From positions 1-63,688 of the forward strand of contig CAYWNA010000046.1 of NCBI GenBank assembly GCA_964459305.1: a stretch of DNA of 63,688 bases, written 5' to 3'. The notes under the pieces are model-generated. The model was given only the letters and a program-made list of their open reading frames with translations, had not been told where the DNA came from and searched no databases. Positions 27,147-35,641 of the stretch are shown here, piece after piece (position 1 is the first letter of the stretch; the number at the start of each line of letters is the position of its first letter). The position numbers and the translations under genes were made by a program. This DNA is from CAYWNA01 sp964459305. Lineage in GTDB: Bacteria > Planctomycetota > Planctomycetia > Pirellulales > Pirellulaceae.

Positions 27147-30100
27147 ATGAGTCTGAAATCTGAACACTCGCGGTTCACCAGAAAGCCATTTGTCGCTGCG
27201 GCCAGCGGTGGCGTGGCCGTTTCGATTTTTGTATTGGCGGCGATTTTCAACTTGTCGGTCCAAGCCGATGACTGGCCGACGTACCGCCGTGACATCGCTC
27301 GCAGCGGGATCACGTCGGAGAAGCTGCAGTTCCCGCTCACCGAATGTTGGGCCTTCCAGACGCGGCATGCGCCGCAGCCCGCTTGGGGAGATCCCAAGCC
27401 GGTACCGATTGAGAACATTCTGGAACTGCGGCGAGCACATTTCGACGATGTGCTTCAAGTGGTGTCAGCCGGCGATGCCGTCTTTTTCGGTTCATCGGCG
27501 AACAACAAGGTCTACTGTCTGAATGCGAACACCGGGCGTATTCGCTGGACCTCTATCACAGGCGGTCCCATTCGACTGGCGCCAACGTTGGCCGGCGACC
27601 GCGTCTACGTAGCGTCGGATGACGGCTTCGCCTACTGTCTGAGCGCGCAAGATGGACGCGAGATCTGGAAATATCGAGCCGCTCCCGAAGATCGACGTGT
27701 GCTGGGCCAGGGTAAAATGATCTCGTTGTGGCCGTCGCGAACCAGCGTGCTGGTGGATGACGGAACGGCTTATGTCGGTGCGGGCGTCTTTCCGGCAGAA
27801 CGCGTGTTTCTGTACGCCCTCGGTGCCGACGACGGACGGCTTGTCTGGAAGAACGATACCACGGGCGAGCAGCCGCACGAGAAGATTACGCCGCAGGGCT
27901 ATCTGCTGGCTTCGAAGGGCAAACTCTACGCCCCCAGGGCACGCATCTCGCCGGTGGCATTCGATCGAGCTGACGGACGGCTGCTGTACACGACGTCGTT
28001 CGGAAAACCGGTCGGTGGGTCCTATGCGCTCATCGCCGGCGACCACGTTTACACGGGCACGGAGCAAATGGTGGCGTTCGATCAAGAGACGCGAGATACG
28101 TTTGCCGCCTTTCCTGGTCGACGATTGGTCGTCACCGATCCAACGTTCTACGTGGCAACTGATACCGAGTTGATGGCGATGGATCGCAAGACCAAAGCCA
28201 CCGTCTGGAAGACACCTTGCTCATGTGCGGACGAGTTAATCCTGGCCGGCGACACGTTGATCGCCGGTGGCGCCGGTCGGGTGATGGCAATCGACGCCGC
28301 CAAGGGAGAGGTCCGCTGGAACGCGGATGTGGACGGGGCAGCCAAGGGACTAGGCGTGGCGAACGGCCGTTTGTTGGTCAGTACGGACAAGGGAGCAATC
28401 TACTGCTTTGGCTCAGAAAACGCTCCGAAGCACGGGAATGTCCAAGAGCCCGCCAAGACTGACGCGTTTGCCAAGTCGCCCTTCGCCGAGACTTTCGCAA
28501 GTGCCGCTCAGACCATCCTGGAACAAACGGGCGCTCGTCGCGGCTACTGTCTGGTGTGGGGATGCGAAACGGGTGGTCTTGCCATGGAGTTGGCAAAGCG
28601 ATCAGAGCTGATGATCTATGCCGTTTCGCCGGATGCCGAGAAAGTCGCCGCGGCTCGCAGGTCCCTGGATGCAGCCGGGGTCTACGGAGCGCGAGTGTGT
28701 GTCGAGCAGTGGCCTTTGGGCGACATCCCGTACTCGGACTATTTCGCGAATCTCGTGGTTTCCGAGACCGCCATGGTCACGGGCCAGTTTCCCGGAGACC
28801 CGGGCAAGCTGACTCGCATGCTCAAACCCTTGGGCGGTACAGTGATGATCGGGCAACCAGAGCAATTGGCACCAGGCATCCAACAGATCGACGATGCAGC
28901 CGCGGGTGATTGGCTTGCCAATCCGGCTTTGGCCGGCGGTCAGTTGGTGAAAGACGGCGGCACCTGGGTGAAGCTTGTACGCGGCCCGCTTCCCGGGGCC
29001 GGCAACTGGACGCACCAGTATGCGAACCACGGCAACACGGCCTGCGGCGACGATCAGGCCGTCAAGTGCCCGTTAGGAGTGCTTTGGTTCGGCCGCCCTG
29101 GCGCGGGGAAGATGCCCAATCGACACGTGCGAGCCGTTGGCCCGTTGTCGCTGGACGGTCGGATGTTTGTCCAAGGCGAAAACGTGGTTATGGCCTACGA
29201 CATCTACAACGGCGTGCAACTCTGGGAACGTGAAATCGCGGGCGCCTATCGTCCGAACGCCTCGCACGACGGCGGCAGTCTCGCGGTTTGCGACAAGGGC
29301 CTGTTTGTGGCAGTTGGCGATCAGTGTCTGCGTCTGGATCTCGCGACGGGCGAGACCATCTCGACGTACAAGGCCCCGCCGCCGACTCCAGGCAATTTCC
29401 GTCGTTGGGGATACGTGGCTACCGACGGCAAGTTGTTGTTCGGCACGCGAGCGGCGCGGCCCGGCCGGAGCGACGCGGTTTTCGCCGTGGACATCGACAC
29501 CGGCGAGCAACGTTGGATTCATCAGGGCGGTCAGATTCTGCACACCACGATTACCATTGGCGATGACCAGATGTTTCTGGTTTCGACGAATGTGACGCCG
29601 GAACAGCGAGAGCAGGTGATGCAGGAGCTACGGTCCTCGTTTGCGGGCATGACGGAATCGGAACGTGCGACCGCAGAAGATGCACTGAAGCAAGCCGTCG
29701 TGCGCGTGGCACTTGCTTTGGACAAAGACACGGGGCAGGTCAAATGGCAGAAGCCCATGGATTTGACTCATTGCGGCAACAACGTCGCGGCCATGTTCAA
29801 TGAAGGTGTGTTGGTCGTATTCGGCGTGTACCTGGATGGGCACTTCTGGCAGCAGTTTTTTGCCGGCGAATTCGCGTCGCGCCGTGTTATCGCGATGGGT
29901 GCCAGCGACGGAGGGATTCTGTGGTCTCAACCCGTCGGTTTCCGCGTGCGACCGCTGATCATCGACAATACGCTGCACGCGGAGCCGTGGGCATTCGATC
30001 TGCACACGGGCGAGCCCCGCATGCGAATCAACCCGATTACAGGCAACGAGGAGAAATGGCAATTCGGTCGCGCCGGCCATCACTGCGGCCTTCCAACGGC

Positions 30101-31697
30101 GTCGCCTAATGCCCTGTTCTTCCGCTCGCTGCACTTGGGCTATTACGATTTGAAGGGCGACTACGGCAGCATGCATTTCTCCGGCCAGCGTCCCGGCTGC
30201 TGGATCAACTTCATCCCCGCCGGCGGCTTGGTGCTGATGCCCGAAGCCAGCACGGGCTGCATGTGCGACTTCCCCAATCATGGCACCGTCGTATTCAAAC
30301 CGGCCGAAGAAAACAAAGCGTGGGCCTATTACAGCGCCTCCGGCCCGACGACACCGGTCAAACATCTGGCCTTGAATCTGGGCGCGGCAGGCGATCGCCG
30401 CGACGCCTCGGGGCGCTTGTGGCTCGCCTTTCCGCGAGCCCAATCATGGCTATCGTTACGACTGGAAGGTGACGCATCGTTTCATCCGGGCGGCCGGTTT
30501 GTCCAGGAGAATTCGGTGTATGCGGACACGCTCGATACCGACGCTCCCTGGCTATTCGCCTCGGCGGGTCGCGGTTTGAGAAAGTGCGTTGTGCCCTTGG
30601 TCGACGCGGGAGACGGTACCGCCCTCTACCGGGTCCGTCTGGCCTTTGCCGATCCCACGAATAACCGACCGGGCCAGCGGGTATTCGACATCAAACTTCA
30701 GGGCACTGCGGTATCTGAAGATTTCGACATCGTGCGCTCGGCCGGTGGCGCGAACAAAGCGGTGTTCGAAGAATTCGCGAATATCGAAGTATCGGACAAC
30801 CTGACGATCGAACTGACAACGGACGGACGTCCTCCTTCACTCGACGCGGCACCGATACTCCACGCGGTTGAGGTGGAACGGGAGCGCTTTGTCGGGCTTG
30901 GATGCACGCCTCCTGAGTTTGTTCTGAACAAATACGAATCCGAAAAGACGGGACAAATCAAGATCGTGAATCTGCGCGAAGAACCGTTCGCCGGAACCCT
31001 GCGGTTCGAAGAGGTGGACGGATTTCGCGTGTCGGCACCGTCCGACCCGATTCACCTAGCCACAGGCGACAGGATCGAGATCCCGGTGACAGTCGCCGCT
31101 GGAGATGTTGCCGCCGGAGAATACGAAATACCTTTCAAGCTACTCAGGTCGGACGGCTCGGTCGAGTTGGAACGCAGTATCCGCATTGAGCATCTCGGCA
31201 CGCGGGCTCGTGTCGTGTTGCATGCGGTCGAAGACTCTTATGTGAGCCAAAGATATCCGGATCGCAACTGGGGAACGCGCAATGTGCTGTTGATCGATGG
31301 CGGAAGTCAGACGATGAACGATCGCGATCATGCCGTAGGCTTGATGCGATTTCAACTCGACCTGCCGGGCCAACCGGTTAGCGCACGCTTGCGCATTTTC
31401 AACGCTGGCGGTCCGAGCGGCAATTCGGGCCGCGTCTGCGTGGTCACTGGGCCGTGGGAGGAAGAAAAAGTGACCTACCAATCTCGTCCGAAGTTGGGAC
31501 AAGAGGTTGCTCAACTCGGCCGGGTTGTCGAGCACCAGACCGTCGAGCGTCCGTTGGACGTCGTGGTGCCGCAACAGGGTGAATTCAGTCTGGCCATCGA
31601 TCCCACTAGTTGCGATGGTGTTGACTACCTTTCCCGCGAGACCGGCCGTCCGCCGGAATTGATCGTCGAATACGAGGCAAAGCCAGACGGAGGATGA
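27147..31697 (+). CDS. Exported PQQ-like beta-propeller protein with methyltransferase-like and DNRLRE-like domains
   Basis: A 1516-residue protein. A hydrophobic segment near residues 15-40 ends in VQADDWPTYRRDIARSG, the usual start of planctomycete outer beta-propeller proteins. Two sets of PQQ-like repeats (VYCLNANTGRIRW, AYCLSAQDGREIWKY, MAIDAAKGEVRW; later MAYDIYNGVQLWERE and VFAVDIDTGEQRW) flank a class I methyltransferase-like domain near 445-590 (YCLVWGCETGGLAMELA). Near 1130-1250 is a malectin-like region, and the C-terminus (VEDSYVSQRYPDRNWGTR) resembles DNRLRE-type surface domains. GGAGGTG lies 7 bases before ATG 27147; GTG 27138 would sit too close to it. The next gene starts one base after the stop. 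The enzymatic role is unknown. Confidence 0.88.
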   Translation: MSLKSEHSRFTRKPFVAAASGGVAVSIFVLAAIFNLSVQADDWPTYRRDIARSGITSEKLQFPLTECWAFQTRHAPQPAWGDPKPVPIENILELRRAHFDDVLQVVSAGDAVFFGSSANNKVYCLNANTGRIRWTSITGGPIRLAPTLAGDRVYVASDDGFAYCLSAQDGREIWKYRAAPEDRRVLGQGKMISLWPSRTSVLVDDGTAYVGAGVFPAERVFLYALGADDGRLVWKNDTTGEQPHEKITPQGYLLASKGKLYAPRARISPVAFDRADGRLLYTTSFGKPVGGSYALIAGDHVYTGTEQMVAFDQETRDTFAAFPGRRLVVTDPTFYVATDTELMAMDRKTKATVWKTPCSCADELILAGDTLIAGGAGRVMAIDAAKGEVRWNADVDGAAKGLGVANGRLLVSTDKGAIYCFGSENAPKHGNVQEPAKTDAFAKSPFAETFASAAQTILEQTGARRGYCLVWGCETGGLAMELAKRSELMIYAVSPDAEKVAAARRSLDAAGVYGARVCVEQWPLGDIPYSDYFANLVVSETAMVTGQFPGDPGKLTRMLKPLGGTVMIGQPEQLAPGIQQIDDAAAGDWLANPALAGGQLVKDGGTWVKLVRGPLPGAGNWTHQYANHGNTACGDDQAVKCPLGVLWFGRPGAGKMPNRHVRAVGPLSLDGRMFVQGENVVMAYDIYNGVQLWEREIAGAYRPNASHDGGSLAVCDKGLFVAVGDQCLRLDLATGETISTYKAPPPTPGNFRRWGYVATDGKLLFGTRAARPGRSDAVFAVDIDTGEQRWIHQGGQILHTTITIGDDQMFLVSTNVTPEQREQVMQELRSSFAGMTESERATAEDALKQAVVRVALALDKDTGQVKWQKPMDLTHCGNNVAAMFNEGVLVVFGVYLDGHFWQQFFAGEFASRRVIAMGASDGGILWSQPVGFRVRPLIIDNTLHAEPWAFDLHTGEPRMRINPITGNEEKWQFGRAGHHCGLPTASPNALFFRSLHLGYYDLKGDYGSMHFSGQRPGCWINFIPAGGLVLMPEASTGCMCDFPNHGTVVFKPAEENKAWAYYSASGPTTPVKHLALNLGAAGDRRDASGRLWLAFPRAQSWLSLRLEGDASFHPGGRFVQENSVYADTLDTDAPWLFASAGRGLRKCVVPLVDAGDGTALYRVRLAFADPTNNRPGQRVFDIKLQGTAVSEDFDIVRSAGGANKAVFEEFANIEVSDNLTIELTTDGRPPSLDAAPILHAVEVERERFVGLGCTPPEFVLNKYESEKTGQIKIVNLREEPFAGTLRFEEVDGFRVSAPSDPIHLATGDRIEIPVTVAAGDVAAGEYEIPFKLLRSDGSVELERSIRIEHLGTRARVVLHAVEDSYVSQRYPDRNWGTRNVLLIDGGSQTMNDRDHAVGLMRFQLDLPGQPVSARLRIFNAGGPSGNSGRVCVVTGPWEEEKVTYQSRPKLGQEVAQLGRVVEHQTVERPLDVVVPQQGEFSLAIDPTSCDGVDYLSRETGRPPELIVEYEAKPDGG

Positions 31698-31698
31698 C

Positions 31699-32775
31699 AT
31701 GGCCAGAATCGTCTACGGAGTCTCTGGTGAAGGATCGGGCCATTCGTCGCGGGCGCGCGAGATGGCCACGCACCTTGTCGAGCAGGGGCACGATGTGCGT
31801 CTGGTCAGTTACGACCGCGGCTACCGCAACTTGAAAGACGATTTCGACGTAACCGAGATCGAGGGCCTTTGCATCGCCAGCGAGGACAACAAAGTCTCGG
31901 TCGTGAAGACCTTTACGAAGAACCTGCAACGTTTGCCTGAAGGCCACAAGCGTCTTCAGGACTTGCGCCACAAGTTGTTCAAGGAGTTCCAGCCAGATTG
32001 CGTGATCACGGACTTCGAACCCATGACCGCGTACCTGGCCCGCCACTACAGCCTTCCGCTGGTAACGATTGACAACCAACATCGCATGCGATACCTGAAG
32101 TACGACTGTCCCAAGAGGATGAAACTGGACCGTCGCGTCACGAAAACCATTATTCGCGCCATGATACCTCGTCCCGACGTGTCGCTGGTGACGACGTTCT
32201 TCTTCGGCAAAGTGCGAAACAAGCGGACGTTCTTGTTCCCTCCGATTCTCCGGCGCGAAGTCCTGGGATTGCAGCCCGATAAAGGAGAGCACACCCTCGT
32301 CTACGTGACCAGTGGTTTTGAATCTCTGCTGGACGAATTGAAGGGCTTTCAGCGCGAGTCATTTCTCGTCTACGGGTACGACCGGACCGATCGCGAAAGT
32401 GTGCTTACGTTCCGGCCGTTCAGCAAGGTCGGTTTTCTACAAGATCTGGCGAAGGCCAAGGCAGTCATAGCCACGGCCGGTTTCACGCTCATCAGCGAGG
32501 CTCTCTATTTGCGAAAGCCCTATCTGGCATTGCCGATGCAAGGGCAGTTCGAGCAGCAACTGAACGGCTATCAGTTGCAGAAACAGGGCTTTGGCAAAAG
32601 CGCCGATGAACCGACGCCCGAAATGATCGGTGACTTCTTATACCGCTGCCCAGATTATGAAAAGACGCTGCAGGACTACGAACCGGGCGACAACAGCGAG
32701 ATCAAAGTAAAGCTGGACGAGTTGTTCGCCGACGACTGCGCTCTCGCGAAGCAGTTTCACCAACAACGGAAGTGA
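31699..32775 (+). CDS. GT-B glycosyltransferase, MJ1255/VC2487-like
   Basis: A 358-residue protein opening MARIVYGVSGEGSGHSSRA, a Gly-rich donor-side loop found in MurG-like (GT28) enzymes and in the MJ1255/VC2487 subgroup. Further blocks are DCVITDFEPMTAYLA, VYVTSGFESLLDE and KAVIATAGFTLISEAL followed by LALPMQGQFEQQLNG, the nucleotide-sugar binding site of that subgroup. It is a cytosolic or membrane-associated enzyme without signal peptide. Start ATG 31699 lies one base after the stop of the PQQ protein gene, with GGAGGA inside that gene's end, so the two are probably coupled. Donor and acceptor are unknown. Confidence 0.85.
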   Translation: MARIVYGVSGEGSGHSSRAREMATHLVEQGHDVRLVSYDRGYRNLKDDFDVTEIEGLCIASEDNKVSVVKTFTKNLQRLPEGHKRLQDLRHKLFKEFQPDCVITDFEPMTAYLARHYSLPLVTIDNQHRMRYLKYDCPKRMKLDRRVTKTIIRAMIPRPDVSLVTTFFFGKVRNKRTFLFPPILRREVLGLQPDKGEHTLVYVTSGFESLLDELKGFQRESFLVYGYDRTDRESVLTFRPFSKVGFLQDLAKAKAVIATAGFTLISEALYLRKPYLALPMQGQFEQQLNGYQLQKQGFGKSADEPTPEMIGDFLYRCPDYEKTLQDYEPGDNSEIKVKLDELFADDCALAKQFHQQRK

Positions 32776-32845
32776 GGAACAAGGTACCTATCATCGCATC
32801 GCCACGTTGTCCGTTGCCCAGGGGCTCGATCCGGACGAAGGCGTT

Positions 32846-33316
32846 CTAGTTCTCTCGATCCTCCGTCGCCAACCGGATGACGTCCAGGTACGGATCGCAA
32901 TTGCGTCGGCTGGTCACTTGATCGACGGCGCGATCCCAGTCCCACTGCTCGATCAACAGAAGGTAAGCAATCACAGTGCTCGGCGATCGGTTAATGCCTG
33001 CCGTGCAATGAACGTAGACGATGTGACCCTCGCGCACGAGATCATCCAGCGACTTCACACAATGCGGGAGATGGCTGCGGAGCGCATCGGCGTCGAAATC
33101 TTGGACGGGGGTGCGGATGGCCACCATCCCCGAATCGCGATAGTGCGCGGCCAAGTCATCCCAGTCGATGCCCCAGTAGGCGAAATCCTCTTCGGTTTGG
33201 AGATTGAGAATCGCTGTGATGCCGAAATCGTGTTTCAACTGGTCGATATGCGCGGCGGTTCTCGGACATGCACCGACGAAGATCTTGGGGAGGATTTGGT
33301 CGAGGCTTATCTTCAT
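32846..33316 (-). CDS. Dual-specificity phosphatase, SEX4/laforin-like
   Basis: A 156-residue cysteine phosphatase. The P-loop is HCTAGINRS with nucleophile Cys104 and Arg110; Asp73 in VQDFDADALR is the likely general acid. Several blocks are close to what I remember of plant starch-excess 4 (SEX4) and LSF2 glucan phosphatases: ILNLQTEEDFAYWGID, DFDADALRSHLP, YVHCTAGINRSP and RRNCDPYLDVIRLAT (the SEX4 CT-motif region). It has no carbohydrate-binding module. ATG 33316 was chosen, with GAGGAC upstream; the frame runs on to 33517 without matching the family. The gene is convergent to the glycosyltransferase, 70 bp apart. The substrate could be a phosphorylated glucan or a protein. Confidence 0.85.
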   Translation of the reverse strand: MKISLDQILPKIFVGACPRTAAHIDQLKHDFGITAILNLQTEEDFAYWGIDWDDLAAHYRDSGMVAIRTPVQDFDADALRSHLPHCVKSLDDLVREGHIVYVHCTAGINRSPSTVIAYLLLIEQWDWDRAVDQVTSRRNCDPYLDVIRLATEDREN

Positions 33317-33505
33317 TTCGTCCTCTCGAAGAGATGCTCTTCGCTGGCAGCGTTCGCCTATTTCCAAAAGCTGCCAGCCCTTCGGTGGATCGTATTCTCG
33401 GTGTCCATAGCTTACACTGATCCGGCTGGACGTCGCCAGTGCAAAAGCCACTTCGCCAGCGAAGATTGAAGTGCGTGCCCCCAGCGAATACATGGAGAAC
33501 TTCGA

Positions 33506-35593
33506 ATGGTTGGTCATCGGTTTACACGGACTGTCCTCTTGAACAAACTGGCTGTATGCGTGCTTCTCTTTTTGGGCGATAGCTGCTTCGGCCAGGCACC
33601 GATGTTCTACGTATCGACGCAGGGTAACGATGCGTGGTCGGGCAAGTTGGAAGAGCCGAACGGCGCGAAGACCGATGGTCCGTTCGCCTCACTTGAGCAG
33701 GCTCGTGATGCGATTCGTGAACTGAAGGCATCTGGAGGTGCACCCGAGGGCGGGGTGGTCGTCGAATTGCGCGGCGGGATCTATGAACTGTCTCGTACAT
33801 TTCAGTTGGATACGGCCGACTCCGGTGCGCCCGATGCTCGAATCGTCTATCGCGGCCGAGCAGGCGAATCCGTGCGGCTGATTGCGGGCAGAATGGTTGA
33901 CGACTTCCAGCCGGTCATCAACTCGTCGGTCCTGGCGGTTCTCGACCCAGCGGCGCGAGGAAAAGTGGTCCAAGCGGACCTGCACACGCTGGGGATCCGC
34001 GATTTCGGGCGCGTCGATGGCGGTGGTATGGAGGTGTTTTTCGGCGATCAGGCCATGACGCTTGCCCGCTGGCCGAACGAGGGCTTTGTACGCATCGTCG
34101 AGATGGCCGGCGAGCCGGTCCGGCAAGGTCGACACATGACGCACACGAAAGGCATCTTTGTATACGACGGGGATCGGCCCACGCGTTGGAGTAACGAGAA
34201 AGACGTGTGGGTGCACGGCTACTGGTATCACGACTGGGCCGAGCAACGGCACCGTGTCAAGCGCATCGACACCGACAAACGCATTATCGAAGTCGAACCG
34301 CCGTACCACGGCTATGGCTATCGCAAAGGCAAATGGTATTACGCGTTTAATCTGCTGTCTGAACTGGATGAGCCCGGCGAGTGGTACGTTGACCGCGAGG
34401 CAGGCATCCTCTACTTCTGGCCGCCGGCTCCGATGGAAAAGGGCAAAACGATTGTGTCGGTTTTGGGCGAGATGATCGTGTTGAACGATGTATCGCACGT
34501 GACCATCGAAGGGGCAACCATCGAAGCCACGCGCGGGTCGGGGGCAACAATCCGGGGGGGCACTGAGAACCAGATCGCCGGTTGCACCTTTCGCATCCTT
34601 GGCGGCTGGGCCGTGCGCGTCTCTGGCGGGCGCAAGCATGGCGTGATCGGTTGCGACATCTACGAGACCGGCGAAGGTGGAATTGCCTTGTCGGGAGGCG
34701 ACCGCAAAACGCTGGCGTCTGCGGGGCACTACGCCGACAACAATCACATTCACCATTACGCTCGCATCAAGCGCGTCTATCGTCCGGGTATCACGCTGCA
34801 AGGTGTGGGCAACTGCGCATCGCACAACTTGATCCACAACGCCCCGCACATGGGCATGGGGTTCGGCGGCAACGATCACGTGATCGAGCTGAACGAAGTC
34901 CACAGTGTGTGCTACGAATCGAACGACGCGGGCGCCATTTACACAGGCCGCGATTGGACGATGCGCGGCACCGAGATCCGTCACAACTACCTGCACCACA
35001 TCAGCGGTTTCGAAAACCGCGGTTGCGTCGGCGTCTATTTGGACGACGCATTCAGTGGTACGCGCATCTTTGGCAACGTGTTCTACAAGGTCACCCGGGC
35101 GGCCATGGTCGGCGGGGGACGTGACAACACGATCGAAAACAACATTTTTGTCGATTGCCGTCCCGCCGTGCACGTCGACACGCGCGGTACCGGCTGGGCG
35201 AATCAGTACATCGTGCCGGGCGGCGGATGGCATATGCAGAGGAAGCTGGCAGAAATCAACCACGACAAGCCGCCCTACAGTACGAAATATCCCCACTTGG
35301 CCAATATCCTCGACGACGATCCATACGTGCCCAAGTACACGTTAGTCGCTCGCAACGTCATCCAGGGCGAAAACTGGGACGGCATTCAGAAGGCAGCGCA
35401 GGCGAATGTGACGATGAAAGACAATCTGATCAACCAGCCTTCTCAATTCGTCGATGCGGCCCAGGGCAGTTTTCAGTTGCAGGACGGCTCGCCGGCATAC
35501 AAGCTCGGATTCAAGCGAATCCCCATCGAGAAAATCGGGCTGTACGAAGATTCGCGCCGGGCGTCATGGCCAGTAACGCACGCGGTGCGTTAG
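33506..35593 (+). CDS. Exported right-handed parallel beta-helix protein
   Basis: A 695-residue protein with an N-terminal signal peptide (LAVCVLLFLGDSCFGQAP) followed by FYVSTQGNDAWSGKLEEPN, the usual opening of DUF1565/pectate-lyase-like beta-helix proteins. The central part has successive helix coils rich in N, G, H and I (HNLIHNAPHMGMGFGG, IRHNYLHHISGFENRG, IFGNVFYKVTRAAMVGGG, IENNIFVDCRPAVHVD). These fit the right-handed beta-helix fold of polysaccharide lyases or glycosidases. Catalytic residues cannot be named. It likely acts outside the cytoplasm on a sugar polymer and lies directly before another exported hydrolase, 48 bp away. Confidence 0.85.
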   Translation: MVGHRFTRTVLLNKLAVCVLLFLGDSCFGQAPMFYVSTQGNDAWSGKLEEPNGAKTDGPFASLEQARDAIRELKASGGAPEGGVVVELRGGIYELSRTFQLDTADSGAPDARIVYRGRAGESVRLIAGRMVDDFQPVINSSVLAVLDPAARGKVVQADLHTLGIRDFGRVDGGGMEVFFGDQAMTLARWPNEGFVRIVEMAGEPVRQGRHMTHTKGIFVYDGDRPTRWSNEKDVWVHGYWYHDWAEQRHRVKRIDTDKRIIEVEPPYHGYGYRKGKWYYAFNLLSELDEPGEWYVDREAGILYFWPPAPMEKGKTIVSVLGEMIVLNDVSHVTIEGATIEATRGSGATIRGGTENQIAGCTFRILGGWAVRVSGGRKHGVIGCDIYETGEGGIALSGGDRKTLASAGHYADNNHIHHYARIKRVYRPGITLQGVGNCASHNLIHNAPHMGMGFGGNDHVIELNEVHSVCYESNDAGAIYTGRDWTMRGTEIRHNYLHHISGFENRGCVGVYLDDAFSGTRIFGNVFYKVTRAAMVGGGRDNTIENNIFVDCRPAVHVDTRGTGWANQYIVPGGGWHMQRKLAEINHDKPPYSTKYPHLANILDDDPYVPKYTLVARNVIQGENWDGIQKAAQANVTMKDNLINQPSQFVDAAQGSFQLQDGSPAYKLGFKRIPIEKIGLYEDSRRASWPVTHAVR

Positions 35594-35641
35594 GCTTCCC
35601 CATCGATAACAATTGTCCATATTGGCAAAAGGGCAACTGCA

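Noticed and set aside
33689..35296. 535-residue minus-strand frame
   Set aside because: Antisense to the beta-helix gene; Val/His/Asp-rich with no domain.
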